NCBI RefSeq assembly: GCF_000009365.1
Contig: NC_008260.1
Location: forward strand, 2,389,001-2,453,000
Length of the DNA: 64,000 nt
DNA from: Alcanivorax borkumensis SK2
GTDB lineage: Bacteria; Pseudomonadota; Gammaproteobacteria; Pseudomonadales; Alcanivoracaceae
Reading direction: 5' to 3'
Position 1 is the stretch's first letter; every line of letters starts with the position of its first letter. A program made the translations under genes and the position numbers. Positions 38,101 to 47,007 of the stretch are shown here, piece after piece. Under the pieces are notes generated by a model. That model was not told the DNA's origin. It ran no database searches and was given only the letters and a program-made list of their open reading frames with translations.

Positions 38101-38422
38101 TTAATAAGAAAAGAGGGGGGTATCGAACGATGTCGAAAACGGAAAATAAGCCGGACGGGTTCCGCCCGGCTTAAACCGGAAAGGTGGGGAGAAAATCCAT
38201 CCAAAGAGAGAAAAGATAAAACACAACGGCGTTCCTACATTGAGCTTGAACCGAATATAGAAGCAACCATAGCCGGAATAATAAATATAGCAAGCCTCAA
38301 AAAAGAAAGCGGCGTTTTCATTATTGAGAAAATTATTTTCGCGAATTTTCACTTAAGAGCGGTTTCTCATAGAACGGCGCGCAGAAACACTATAATCCTC
38401 ACACCCCAGCGCCATCTCACTG
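38101..38422. other. Short AT-rich intergenic stretch
   Basis: It contains the LysR gene terminator and an open frame rich in Phe and Tyr that has no ribosome site and overlaps the hairpin, so I do not treat it as a gene. Confidence 0.5.
38139..38180 (-). terminator. Terminator of the LysR gene
   Basis: TTAAGCCGG and CCGGCTTA flank an inner CGG stem; on the minus strand TTATTTTCC follows. It lies 250 bases after the LysR stop codon. Confidence 0.7.
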
Positions 38423-39262
38423 TTACCACTGCGGCTGATCATCCAGTGTGGTCTGCAACACAGAGAAGGCACTTTCCAGCTGCACGCTTTTTCTGGCACG
38501 GGAATACACCAGAAACACCGGGTAACTGAACTCGGGGGCGTCGGTTTCGCGAATCAGCGCCCCGTTTTCCAAATATGGCTGAGCAACACGGGTTCGGAAA
38601 TAGCCACTACCCCCATTAGCCACTAGGTACTGAATCGCCAGCGGCCCCAAATCCATAGTTAGGCCGGCACGGGCCTTTTCCGGCTGCGCCACATCGTGTT
38701 GCTGGCGAAAATGCGCCCCCCAATCCACATATACATAGGGCTCCGCCGTGTGGGAGGTGCGGACCAGAATCAGTTTCTCTTCAAGCAACTGCTCCACCTG
38801 CATACCGGGCCAGTAATCCGGCTGATGAACCAGCACCGCATCCAGCACGCTCTGCTCCAGCCGCTCATGCAATGAACGGGGCTCGCCCACCTCAATACGC
38901 AAAGCCACATCCGGCAACACCTCCCGCAGCGCCGATAGCCAGTTGAGCAGCAGTGGATTCCACAGGCTGATCTCCGCCCCCAATGTCAGCACTGATTCAG
39001 CGCCCTGCGGTAACGGCAGCTCCCTGCGGGCAGCTTCCCAGGTCTGAACCAGCTGGCTGGCATGGCTGGCAAACCGCTCTCCGTGATCCGTCAGCGTCGC
39101 CCCGCTGCGGTTACGCACAAACAGCCGGCACCCCAGCTGCCCTTCCAGGTTCTGCACCCGCGCTGTAACTGTAGTCTGGGTTATGTGCAACCGATCCGCC
39201 GCTGCCATAAAGCTGCCGGTGCGAACGATTTCCAAAAAGGTACGGGCCAGATCAATATCCAA
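38423..39262 (-). CDS. LysR-family regulator divergent from the sulfur locus
   Basis: This is 279 residues from TTG 39262, which has GAGGAG seven bases upstream; there is no ATG nearby. The helix-turn-helix is AADRLHITQTTVTARVQNLEGQLGCRLFVR. The effector domain is shorter and less conserved. It faces the broken cysJI and DsrE-like cluster across a short region with an ATATC-N9-GATAT dyad (39296-39314), as expected for a LysR protein that controls the divergent operon. It is not a CysB orthologue by its N-terminus. Confidence 0.9.
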   Translation of the reverse strand: MDIDLARTFLEIVRTGSFMAAADRLHITQTTVTARVQNLEGQLGCRLFVRNRSGATLTDHGERFASHASQLVQTWEAARRELPLPQGAESVLTLGAEISLWNPLLLNWLSALREVLPDVALRIEVGEPRSLHERLEQSVLDAVLVHQPDYWPGMQVEQLLEEKLILVRTSHTAEPYVYVDWGAHFRQQHDVAQPEKARAGLTMDLGPLAIQYLVANGGSGYFRTRVAQPYLENGALIRETDAPEFSYPVFLVYSRARKSVQLESAFSVLQTTLDDQPQW

Positions 39263-39295
39263 TGGGGGCTCCTCACACAAGCTCAAACCAAACTT

Positions 39296-39314
39296 ATATC
39301 AACATCTTCGATAT
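39296..39314. promoter_or_regulatory. LysR-type dyad upstream of the sulfur locus
   Basis: The dyad ATATC-N9-GATAT contains the T-N11-A core that LysR proteins bind. It lies 34 bases from the LysR start and 84 bases from the first ATG of the divergent operon. Confidence 0.5.
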
Positions 39315-39397
39315 TAAATCCCCTTATATTTCATTATTTCCTATAAAAAAGAGCCTTCATACTCATTGTCATGGTAATAACCAGAGCGCCCCATTCC

Positions 39398-40770
39398 ATG
39401 ACGCCCCCGCAAACGACAACCCCCTTTTCCGCCCCTCAGTGGCAACAGGTTCAACAACTGCTAGGCCTATTGGATCAACGCCAAGCCCTCTGGCTCAGTG
39501 GCTACTTGGCCGCCGGCGCGCCGGCGGCCGCTCCACAGGTTGCCCCCACCCCAAGTAATGCCGCGCTTATCGCCTACGGGGGCGAAACCGGCAACAGTGA
39601 GAGCATCGCCCAAGCGCTGGCCGAACAGGCACTCCAGCAAGGCATTCGCGTGGACGTGCAAGACTTGGCCAAATTGCGGACACGACAACTCAGCAAACGC
39701 AAACACCTATTGCTTATTTGCAGCACCCACGGCGATGGAGACCCTCCCGAACCCGTGGTGCCTTTTTACGACGCCTTGATGGCCGATAATGCACCGCGCC
39801 TGGAAGGCCTGCAGTTCTCGGTACTGGCACTGGGCGACAGCAGCTACGAGCACTTTTGTGTCACCGGCCAGCAGCTGGATGAGCGACTGGAAGCGCTGGG
39901 CGGCACGCGCTTGCACCCGCGTCAGGAGTGCGACGTAGACTTTGACGAACCCGCTGCCCGCTGGGGTAAAGCCGTACGCGAGCAGCTGCCCCGTAGCGAT
40001 CAGCGTGGAGCCACATCCACGATAACGAGTGCGCCCGCCCACTCCGCACTGACCTACAGCAAAAGGCATCCGCTCAGTGTCGAGGTACTGGAAAACCTAA
40101 ACTTGAGCCACCCGCAGCGGACCACGCCGATCCATCATCTGGAGCTGGCGTTGAAATCCCCGGACTTCTCCCTCGCCCCTGGGGATGCGGTCGGGGTACT
40201 CGCCGACAACCCACCGGCATTGGTCGCCGCCGTGCTGGATGCCTGCCATCTATCTGGAGAGGCGCCGGTCATTGTTCAGGACGAATCCATGCCATTGGTG
40301 CAAGCACTCCGCCAGCATCAAGACCTGACCATCCCCAGCACCCGTTTTTTGGAACAGTGGGCGCAGCCGAGTGATAGCCCGATTCTGAAACAGCAATTGA
40401 AAGCCCCCAGCAAGGCACAGCGGCAATACTTGAAAACCGTCCAGGTACTGGATCTGCTACGTCAGGCGCCCGCCACACCGGACCCGCAAGCCCTGGTCGA
40501 TGCCCTGCGCCCGCTGCAACCGCGCTTGTACGATGTGGCCAACAGCCTGGAGCACATCGACGATGAGCTGCACTTGAACGTGAAAGCGTATCGCTACGAC
40601 ATTGCCGGTCGGCAGGAAAGCGGCATTGCCTCCCAATACCTGCTCACTCTGGAACCCGGTGACACCGTGCGCATTTATCCGCACCGCAACGCCCGCTTCC
40701 ATTTGCCCGATGACCCGCACATTCCGGTCATCCTGATTGCCGAGGGCAGCGGCATCTTGAAAATGGCCGT
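39398..40770 (+). pseudogene. cysJ: Sulfite reductase flavoprotein, C-terminal third deleted
   Basis: The N-terminal two thirds of CysJ are readable: a flavodoxin domain with GGETGNSE, STHGDGDPPE and LGDSSYEHFC, then the start of the FAD domain with RLYDVANS (normally R-x-Y-S) and SGIASQYL. After P-V-I-L-I-A-E-G-S-G-I, where the family has G-P-G-T-G-I-A-P-F, the sequence jumps directly into the middle of CysI in another frame. The NADPH-binding domain, about 190 residues, is absent. The frame itself closes at 40837 after some 20 meaningless residues. Without its NADPH site it cannot feed electrons to CysI. Confidence 0.88.
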
Positions 40771-41414
40771 GTCGATGGCGCCCTGCGAGATCAACTGGGA
40801 GGGTTTTTCCAGCAGTTCGGCGGACGTATCCGCATGACCACCAACCAGAACCTGCAGCTGACCCACGTGGAAGAACACGAACGGGAACAGATCAGCTGGC
40901 GACTGGACGATTTAGGTCTGAGCCAGCGGCTCAAGCCCGACCTGCAAGCCGCCCATATGCTCAGTTGCGTAGCCTTCCCCACCTGCGGTTTGGCCATGGC
41001 CGAAGCGGAACGCTACATGTCAGACCCGCTTGATCTGTTTAATCGCCTCAAACAGCAGTACGGCCTCAGACAAGTACCGATCACCTTGCGCGTAACCGGT
41101 TACCCAAACGGGTGTGCTCGCCCTTATCTCGCAGAAATTGCCCTAACTGCCGCGCTCCGGGACTCTACAACTTATACCTGGGCAGCAGTTTTAACGGCGA
41201 CAGACTCAACCGTCTGTACGCCAGCAACGTCAATGAAAGCCTTTTCATTGACCTGATTGCTCCGTTGTTCGAAGCCTTTGCCCAGCAAAGAGAGTGTGGC
41301 GAATCGTTTGGTGACTTCCTCATTCGCAGTCAGCAACTCGATTGCGAACGTGATAACACCCCACTCAATAACAACCCGGCAGATGCGCACCCCATTGCCC
41401 TCCAGCCCCATTGA
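40771..41414 (+). pseudogene. cysI: Sulfite reductase haemoprotein, N-terminal half missing, frameshifted, cluster ligand lost
   Basis: From about 40771 the reading L-E-N-G-R-V-D-G, FFQQFGGRIRMTTNQNL and CVAFPTCGLAMAEAERYM matches the second half of CysI. In the conserved T-G-C-P-N-G-C motif the first Cys is Tyr (TGYPNGC), which removes one of the four ligands of the 4Fe-4S/siroheme pair. A frameshift near 41150 moves the rest (PGLYNLYLGSSFNGDRLNRLY to the C-terminal GDFLIR) to another frame, ending at 41414. About 310 N-terminal residues are missing. Three separate defects mean it is dead. Confidence 0.9.
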
Positions 41415-41427
41415 ATCAGGAGTGACC

Positions 41428-41754
41428 ATGTCCGATTACTTGTTTATCCAAAGCCAGGACCCGTTCACCGAGGTCCGCACCGAGCACCAGTTCGCCCTTG
41501 CCGGCCAACTCTACGATGCCGGGCATAACGTGCGCCTGCTACTGGTACAAAACGGGGTAACCCCGGCCCACAAAGGCGCGCGCAGTGTGCATTTCGACAA
41601 GCTATTGAAATGGGGCGTACCGGTGCTGGCCGATAATTTTTCTCTGAAACAACGGCAAATATTGGAGAAGGACCTGAAAGAAAACATTGCCAGCAGCAGT
41701 CTCGACACCGTTATCGACGCCCTGCTCGACGGCGAAAAAGTCATCTGGAATTGA
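41428..41754 (+). CDS. DsrE/TusB-C-like subunit without cysteine
   Basis: This is 108 residues from the ATG at 41428 after AGGAG. The fold pattern is DsrE-like: a beta strand YLFIQSQDPF, a helix, then NVRLLLVQNGV and FDKLLKWGVPVLADNFSL. It has no Cys at all, so it cannot be a persulfide carrier and would act like the structural TusB/TusC or DsrF/DsrH subunits. It begins the intact part of the locus, 14 bases after the cysI remnant. Confidence 0.8.
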   Translation: MSDYLFIQSQDPFTEVRTEHQFALAGQLYDAGHNVRLLLVQNGVTPAHKGARSVHFDKLLKWGVPVLADNFSLKQRQILEKDLKENIASSSLDTVIDALLDGEKVIWN

Positions 41755-41769
41755 GTCATTGGAGTCATC

Positions 41770-42183
41770 ATGAGTAATAGCAAAACACTGACCTTTGCAT
41801 TCATGGATCCACCGTTCGAGAGTGAACGCACGGTAACATTTTTTCGACTGCTGGACGCCGCGCTGGAAAAAAACGCTAACGTTCGCGTGTTTGCCTACGA
41901 AGGTGCTGTCGCTCTGTCTTTTTCCAAACAAGCCCCCCATGGCAACGCCGTACACGGCCTCAACCGTGAAGAAGAATCCCTCCCGCTGAGTAAAGATTGG
42001 GTTGCCGCCTTGCAACAAAAAGCCACTGACAAAGGGCTGACCTTCGAGTGGATCAACTGTGGGCTGTGTGTAGACGAACGCGGCGTTAACGACGTGATCG
42101 ACGGCTGCGGGCGAGGCGGCCCACCGGATTTATGGCGCTACGCCAGCAAGGCCTTCAACACTCTCACCATTGGCACGAGGTAA
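41770..42183 (+). CDS. DsrE/TusD-like subunit with conserved cysteines
   Basis: This 137-residue protein starts with TFAFMDPPFESERTVTFFRLLDAALEKN and contains INCGLCVDERGVNDVIDGCGRG. The Cys-x-x-Cys and downstream Cys are where TusD/DsrE proteins hold the sulfur-accepting Cys. It is therefore the likely active subunit of a three-protein complex with the flanking genes. It starts 15 bases after the previous stop. The nature of the sulfur donor and acceptor is unknown; no DsrC/TusE gene is seen nearby. Confidence 0.82.
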   Translation: MSNSKTLTFAFMDPPFESERTVTFFRLLDAALEKNANVRVFAYEGAVALSFSKQAPHGNAVHGLNREEESLPLSKDWVAALQQKATDKGLTFEWINCGLCVDERGVNDVIDGCGRGGPPDLWRYASKAFNTLTIGTR

Positions 42184-42186
42184 GCC

Positions 42187-42567
42187 ATGAAAGCCCTACA
42201 AGTTATTGATCAGGCATTTCGTACCACTACCGAAGAGCAGGACGACACCATTCTCTGGCTTACCCAATCCATGCGCGGTGCCGGTGGTCATTTAACCGTT
42301 CTACTCAGCGGTCATGCCGTGTATTACGCCACTCAGCACCAAACACAACCGGCCTTAACGATTGCCGGGTGGGCACAAACCCAACCCGCCAACCTACCGC
42401 GAGATATAGGTAACCTACTGCACAGTGGCGTGCCCGTTTTCGCGGTTACCGAAGACCTGGAAGAGCGAGGCCTGGATCGCCAAACCCTGCTCGACGGTGT
42501 ACAGGCAGTCAGTCGCCAAGGCTTGGTCAACCTATATGAAAGCGTGGATCAGATCTGGCAATGGTGA
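42187..42567 (+). CDS. DsrE/DsrH-like subunit without cysteine
   Basis: This 126-residue protein is predicted DsrE-like by its alternation of strands and helices: GGHLTVLLSGHAVYYA, GNLLHSGVPVFAVTEDLEERG and LDGVQAVSRQGLVNLYESVDQIWQW, the last resembling the DsrH/TusB C-terminus. It has no Cys. The ATG lies three bases after the previous stop, and its own stop overlaps the start of the monooxygenase gene (TGATG). The spacing supports a stoichiometric complex of the three DsrE-like proteins. Confidence 0.78.
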   Translation: MKALQVIDQAFRTTTEEQDDTILWLTQSMRGAGGHLTVLLSGHAVYYATQHQTQPALTIAGWAQTQPANLPRDIGNLLHSGVPVFAVTEDLEERGLDRQTLLDGVQAVSRQGLVNLYESVDQIWQW

Positions 42568-43562
42568 TGCTTCCTAAGCCACTACGTACCCCTCTGCTGC
42601 ATACCCTGGGCTGCGAACTGCCTATCATGCTGGCAGGCATGGGCGGCGTGTCTCGCCATCAATTGGCGGCGGCGGTAAACCAGGCGGGTGGCTTCGGCGT
42701 ACTGGGCATGGTCCGTGAACCCGTGGAACGCATTCGCCAGGAAGTGGAAGCACTACGTGCCATCAACGATGGCCCGTTTGCGGTTAACCTGATTCCCGCC
42801 GCCACAGAACGGCGTCTGCTGATGGACCAAGTTGCCACTTGCCTGGCGCTACAGGTAGACGCTTTTGTGTTCTTTTGGGATGTGGATACCGGCCTGGTGC
42901 AATACCTGAAACAAGAAGGCAAGCAGGTGATCTATCAGGTGGGCAACCAGCGCGATGCAGACCTGGCACAATCCGCAGGCGCCGATGTCTTGATCGTGCA
43001 AGGGCACGAAGCCGGCGGCCATGTTCGTGGCACCACGGCCACCTTGTCACTGCTCCCCCAGGTCGTCGCCAATAGCGACGTACCGGTGGTGGCTTCCGGC
43101 GGCATTGCCAGCGGCGGCGCCATGCTGGCGGCGTTCTCCATGGGCGCGCAGGGCGTCAGCCTGGGCAGCGCTTTCCTTGCCACCCATGAAGCCAATGCGC
43201 ACTCGCACCACAAACAACGCATCGTTGATGCCCGCGCCGACGATACCGTTTACACCACGCGCTTTTCTCGTAACTGGCATGAACCCGCGCCGGTCCGCGT
43301 GCTCAGCAACGCCGTCACTCGAGGCGATTACGATGAAGCCGACCCGGATACCTGTATCGGCGAACAGGACGGGCAACCGATTTATCTATTTTCCACCGAT
43401 TCACCGTTAACGGGCGCCCAGGGGAAACTCGACGACATGGCACTGTTCTGCGGCCAATCGTGCAGTCAGATCAACGCGATCACCAGTGTGCAGCAGCGCA
43501 TCGATACACTGCTCGACGAGGTACATATTCGCATTGCCGCGTTATACAGGGATTCACGCTGA
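42561..43562 (+). CDS. Nitronate monooxygenase-like FMN enzyme
   Basis: This 333-residue TIM-barrel protein belongs to the nitronate monooxygenase/2-nitropropane dioxygenase family: ELPIMLAGMGGVSRHQLAAAVNQAGGFGVLG, VQGHEAGGHVRG (FMN contact and catalytic His region), VVASGGIASGGAM and GAQGVSLGSAFLATHEA. Usual length is 320-360. The start is either ATG 42561 or ATG 42567, both overlapping the DsrE-like gene. Family members oxidise nitronates, but many have other or unknown substrates. The coupling to DsrE-like genes suggests a sulfur-linked role here, which is inference. Confidence 0.9.
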   Translation: MVMLPKPLRTPLLHTLGCELPIMLAGMGGVSRHQLAAAVNQAGGFGVLGMVREPVERIRQEVEALRAINDGPFAVNLIPAATERRLLMDQVATCLALQVDAFVFFWDVDTGLVQYLKQEGKQVIYQVGNQRDADLAQSAGADVLIVQGHEAGGHVRGTTATLSLLPQVVANSDVPVVASGGIASGGAMLAAFSMGAQGVSLGSAFLATHEANAHSHHKQRIVDARADDTVYTTRFSRNWHEPAPVRVLSNAVTRGDYDEADPDTCIGEQDGQPIYLFSTDSPLTGAQGKLDDMALFCGQSCSQINAITSVQQRIDTLLDEVHIRIAALYRDSR

Positions 43563-43575
43563 CCGGAGGTCTTCC

Positions 43576-43770
43576 ATGTCACCACCGACTAGGCAAGAAA
43601 CACCACAACGCGAACGTATTCGTCCGCTACCCAGCCTTGTTCTCCTTCTCTTGGTTACCGCATCCCTGTGGGGCGCCGTCTATATCCTCGCCCAATATGT
43701 TCACCCTCACGGCTCCAGTGCCTGCCCCCAGCACTGCCAGACCAGCGAACAACACCGCAACAAAACCTGA
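43576..43770 (+). CDS. Small single-span membrane protein with a Cys/His tail
   Basis: This 64-residue protein starts at the ATG at 43576, with GGAGG seven bases upstream, 13 bases after the monooxygenase stop. A basic N-terminus is followed by a membrane helix ([20 protein letters not shown]) and a tail with HPHG, then CPQHC and further His. I do not recognise a family. The ribosome site and the operon position support it as real, and the tail could bind a metal or take part in disulfide or sulfur chemistry. Confidence 0.65.
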   Translation: MSPPTRQETPQRERIRPLPSLVLLLLVTASLWGAVYILAQYVHPHGSSACPQHCQTSEQHRNKT

Positions 43771-43820
43771 TACCGTTACTTCAAAAAAAGACAACCGCTA
43801 TCCGTCTAGGGAGGTCAGAC

Positions 43821-44194
43821 ATGTCTTCAACGCAAATTAACATTCACTGCAAACGCGCCTACGAAAAGCCTGCACCAAATGATGGCTATCGGCTTCTCAT
43901 CGACCGAATATGGCCACGAGGCGTCAGTAAAGAGGACCTGAAAATAGACGAATGGAACAAGGAATTAGCCCCTTCTGATGAGTTGCGAAAATGGTTCGAT
44001 CACGACCCTAAAAAGTGGGCCGCGTTTTACCAGAAATATCACCATGAATTACAAAAAAACATGCATAAAGAAACACAACATGCATTACGAAAAAAGCCAA
44101 AACCAGCGGCCTTACGCTAGTTTATGGTGCTAAAGACGAAGCTCACAACAATGCCGTAGCGCTGAAAATGTATCTACAACAGTCGGATACGTGA
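43821..44194 (+). pseudogene. DUF488 protein with a -1 frame break at a slippery A AAA AAG
   Basis: From the ATG at 43821, after GGAGG, the frame reads [37 protein letters not shown] and [14 protein letters not shown], all typical of DUF488. It then ends early at 44120. The family C-terminus ([22 protein letters not shown], ending at a TGA at 44192-44194) is present in the -1 frame. The switch point is the heptamer A AAA AAG at 44090-44096, in register with the zero frame, so either one A was lost or gained or the ribosome shifts as in dnaX. A small AGCG/CGCT stem follows eight bases later. The function of DUF488 is unknown. Confidence 0.75.
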
Positions 44195-44282
44195 GGGCAC
44201 ATTAACGCGATATAACTTCCGTTATGTTTTCTCAAAGCAAACACCACAAACTCGATTTTTTTTCGCTCTAATAATAGGGTTG

Positions 44283-45095
44283 TTACTTCATCGGCGGCAC
44301 AATAGTAACCGGGTCCAACTTGACCTCGAACCAGTTCAGGCGCCAGTCCAGGTGTGGCCCGGTGGCACGACCAGATGCGCCCACCTTCGCCACCTGCTCG
44401 CCCTGTTTGACCGTCTGCCCCTCTTTCACCAAAACTTCGCTAAGGTGAATCATGGTGGACGACACCCCATAACCGTGGTCCATAATCAGGGTGCCGCCAG
44501 AGTAATAATTATCTTTCTGCACCAACGTCACCACCGCATCCGCTGGCGCCACCACCACGGTGCCCGAGGGCCGAGCCACATCCACACCATAATGCGGCCG
44601 ACCAGGCTTGCCGTTATAAACTCGCTGACTGCCGTACACCCCACTGATACGCCCGGTAAGAGGCCATTGAAAATCACTCAGAAACGCGAGCAAGTCTGAG
44701 TTTGTATTCCGTGCTTTTTTGATCTCGGCGACTTCTTTACGAATGCGTTTTAGCACCACCTCCGGTGGAGGCTCTACTGTGCGCTTAGGCACCCCTTCGA
44801 TACGCTGTATCGCATACTCACGCTTATCCAGCGTCACGAGAACTTGTTGTTGTTCACCGTTTTTTTCCAGCACCAACGTCTGTTGTAAATCAGCATCACG
44901 GCCTACACCAATAACGAAAAAACCCTCATCAGTGGTCCGCACCGTGCGATCGTCAAACCGCACCGTCACACCTCGCTCCACCTGCCCACGCAACAACGCC
45001 CCTTGAGTCCGTTGACCTTCCAATGACAACAACCAGTCATTCGCTATGGACAAAGAAGACAACAAGCAAAGCAATACAAAAAAAAGAGTACGCAC
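44283..45095 (-). CDS. M23-family peptidase (LytM domain), exported
   Basis: This is 270 residues from GTG 45095, which has GAGG six bases upstream and makes a clean signal peptide (RTLFFVLLCLLSSLSIA). The earlier start in the frame would overlap the HD-GYP gene. The C-terminal LytM domain has H-x-x-x-D as HYGVDVA, but the last metal/catalytic motif is HLDW instead of HLHW. That Asp is common in this subgroup. Members cut peptide cross-links in peptidoglycan or regulate amidases. The linker includes a charged helix (residues about 110-135). Confidence 0.88.
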   Translation of the reverse strand: MRTLFFVLLCLLSSLSIANDWLLSLEGQRTQGALLRGQVERGVTVRFDDRTVRTTDEGFFVIGVGRDADLQQTLVLEKNGEQQQVLVTLDKREYAIQRIEGVPKRTVEPPPEVVLKRIRKEVAEIKKARNTNSDLLAFLSDFQWPLTGRISGVYGSQRVYNGKPGRPHYGVDVARPSGTVVVAPADAVVTLVQKDNYYSGGTLIMDHGYGVSSTMIHLSEVLVKEGQTVKQGEQVAKVGASGRATGPHLDWRLNWFEVKLDPVTIVPPMK

Positions 45096-45165
45096 AGAAA
45101 ACCTCAAAGACGAATGGGATGGCAGTTTTGTGAGCGCCACCAACGGCGCATCTACAAAAAGCCCT

Positions 45166-46728
45166 TCATAAAAATTGACTGCCATCGTCCACATCCAACT
45201 GCACTGGGTCTAGATGCTTCTCGCTGTACTGGCGCCACACCCGTGAGCGAATGAAAAGCTGGTAAAGATCCGGGTCCAAATGATTGTTATTGCGCATTCG
45301 CTGCATGATACCTAGCGCTTCACTGAGTTTGAGTGGTGTTTTATAAGGGCGTTCCTTAGCCGTCAGTGCCTCGAACACATCAGCGATGGCCATGATGCGA
45401 GCGGGGACCGACATCTGCTCTCGGGTGAGTCCAAGCGGAAAGCCGGTGCCATCCATTTTCTCATGGTGGCCACCGGCATATTCCGGCACCTGCTTAAGCT
45501 TGCGGGGAAAAGGGAGCGAGCCCAACATGTCTAGGGTCACATCCATATGACCATTTATAATCTGTCGCTCCTCTGGTGTCAGCGTGCCGCGCGCAATACA
45601 CAGGTTGTACACTTCCTCGTCGCTGAGCAACGGCTTTTCCTGCCCCCAGACATCAGTCCAAGTACGCGCCGCGATCTCCTTCACCCGCTGCTGGTCCACC
45701 GCCGCCATGGCCTCACCACCTCGGTTAATTCGCTCAAGAAAAGCCAATTCCTCTTTCAGTACGCCGATATCCTCTTCCATGCGCAGGCGACTGGCAGGCT
45801 CATCGGCTGGATTAAGTAGGCTGGCCTTTTCATAACGAAACTGAATCTGCGCACGTAAAGTTGCAAAGCGACTGGCCACCTCATTAATCCGATCATGCAG
45901 TGTGTGCAGCTTAGTGGACTTGTCGAGCACCGAATCCGGTGTCGCCAACTTGCCACAATCGTGTAACCAAGCGGCCACATGCAGCTCGTACCAACCATCC
46001 TCATCCAGTGAAAAATCAGGAAACAGTATCTGATCATCACAGGCCGCCTGGGCCAGCATTTCTGTAATGACCGGCACTCGCTGACAGTGGGCACTGGTAT
46101 GGGAGCTCTTCGCATCAATGGCCTGGGCCAGCACCTTGATAAAGGCATCCAGCAAATCCTTTAGCTCCTGTACCTGGCTAAGGTTACTCAAGGCTATGCC
46201 GCCATAGGTCAGCAGCGACTGAAACATCAGATGACCATTTCCGCCCAAACGCTGCAAGTTGCGCGGCACGGGCTTGTCATAGGCCAATTGCAGCACACCA
46301 GTAACAAGGCCTTCATGGTTATATAATGGCCAAAGCTGCAGTCCTTTGGCCTGCGGAGCCAGTTCGGCAAGCAACTTCTGATCAACCTCGCCAAGGCGAG
46401 TTTGCGTCAACGCGACGGTGAGAGGTTCTCCGGCGGTAAAACACTGCTCGACAATACCGCCATCAGCGTCATTGCCTAATGGGCGGAACCAGTGAGGTTT
46501 CTCTTTTATTTCATCACTTTCACCGGTGGCATCATGGCACAGACAATTCAAGCCGGCCTGCGGCCGGCCATCGGTATACAACCATACCCAGCCGGTGTCC
46601 GCGTGGCACAGGTGGCGTACTTCCTTGAGCAGCGCACTTAGCAAGCGCGGCACATCCTTTTGCTCACTGAGATGTTGCGCGACCCGCAACAAACGTGGCA
46701 ACGATTCACTATCCGTCATTCGTCGCAT
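45166..46728 (-). CDS. GAF and HD-GYP domain phosphodiesterase-like protein
   Basis: This 520-residue protein has an N-terminal GAF domain (about 20-180) followed by an HD-GYP domain (about 200-490). The HD motif is WLHDCGKLATPD and the GYP segment reads HHEKMDGTGFPLGL, with Phe in place of Tyr. A long insertion lies between them. HD-GYP proteins hydrolyse cyclic di-GMP. The GAF domain would sense an unknown signal. No membrane segment is seen, so it is probably cytoplasmic. It is divergent from thrS. Confidence 0.92.
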   Translation of the reverse strand: MRRMTDSESLPRLLRVAQHLSEQKDVPRLLSALLKEVRHLCHADTGWVWLYTDGRPQAGLNCLCHDATGESDEIKEKPHWFRPLGNDADGGIVEQCFTAGEPLTVALTQTRLGEVDQKLLAELAPQAKGLQLWPLYNHEGLVTGVLQLAYDKPVPRNLQRLGGNGHLMFQSLLTYGGIALSNLSQVQELKDLLDAFIKVLAQAIDAKSSHTSAHCQRVPVITEMLAQAACDDQILFPDFSLDEDGWYELHVAAWLHDCGKLATPDSVLDKSTKLHTLHDRINEVASRFATLRAQIQFRYEKASLLNPADEPASRLRMEEDIGVLKEELAFLERINRGGEAMAAVDQQRVKEIAARTWTDVWGQEKPLLSDEEVYNLCIARGTLTPEERQIINGHMDVTLDMLGSLPFPRKLKQVPEYAGGHHEKMDGTGFPLGLTREQMSVPARIMAIADVFEALTAKERPYKTPLKLSEALGIMQRMRNNNHLDPDLYQLFIRSRVWRQYSEKHLDPVQLDVDDGSQFL

Positions 46729-46807
46729 CTGTAGAGGGTGATGTCATGAGTTATCCCGCTCCATCGGGTTGATCCTTGGACTCTCATCGGTCTCTCTATC
46801 ATCTATT

Positions 46808-46862
46808 CCGCCTATGCCTGCCCGCCAAGCATAGGCGGGAGCCCGCGAACAGGCAAAACTCT
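46808..46862 (+). promoter_or_regulatory. Alternative hairpins in the thrS leader
   Basis: CCGCCTATGC and GCATAGGCGG form a perfect 10-bp stem (46808-46838). Its strands overlap a second stem, CCCGCC/GGCGGG (46821-46839), so the two cannot both form. An outer GCCTG/CAGGC pair extends the second. This is either a switch-like leader or a REP-type palindrome. The thrS start is about 150 bases downstream. Confidence 0.4.
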
Positions 46863-47007
46863 ATGCGACAGGCCATTTAATTCCCGTCAATCGCAATCAC
46901 GCCGGCTAAATCGAGCCCTGTTTAATAGTCGCCGCACCTTGATGCGGAGGGCCTGATTGCCTACCATCTTCCGGTTCTGAGCCAACCACCTGGATCCCTT
47001 GTCACTC

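Noticed and set aside
38101..38352. Minus-strand frame rich in aromatic residues
   Set aside because: It overlaps the LysR terminator and lacks a ribosome site.
46742..47007. Zur box in front of thrS
   Set aside because: I searched by eye for a GTTAT-n-ATAAC-like site upstream of thrS, znuD and folE2 and found none convincing, so zinc control rests on gene content only.
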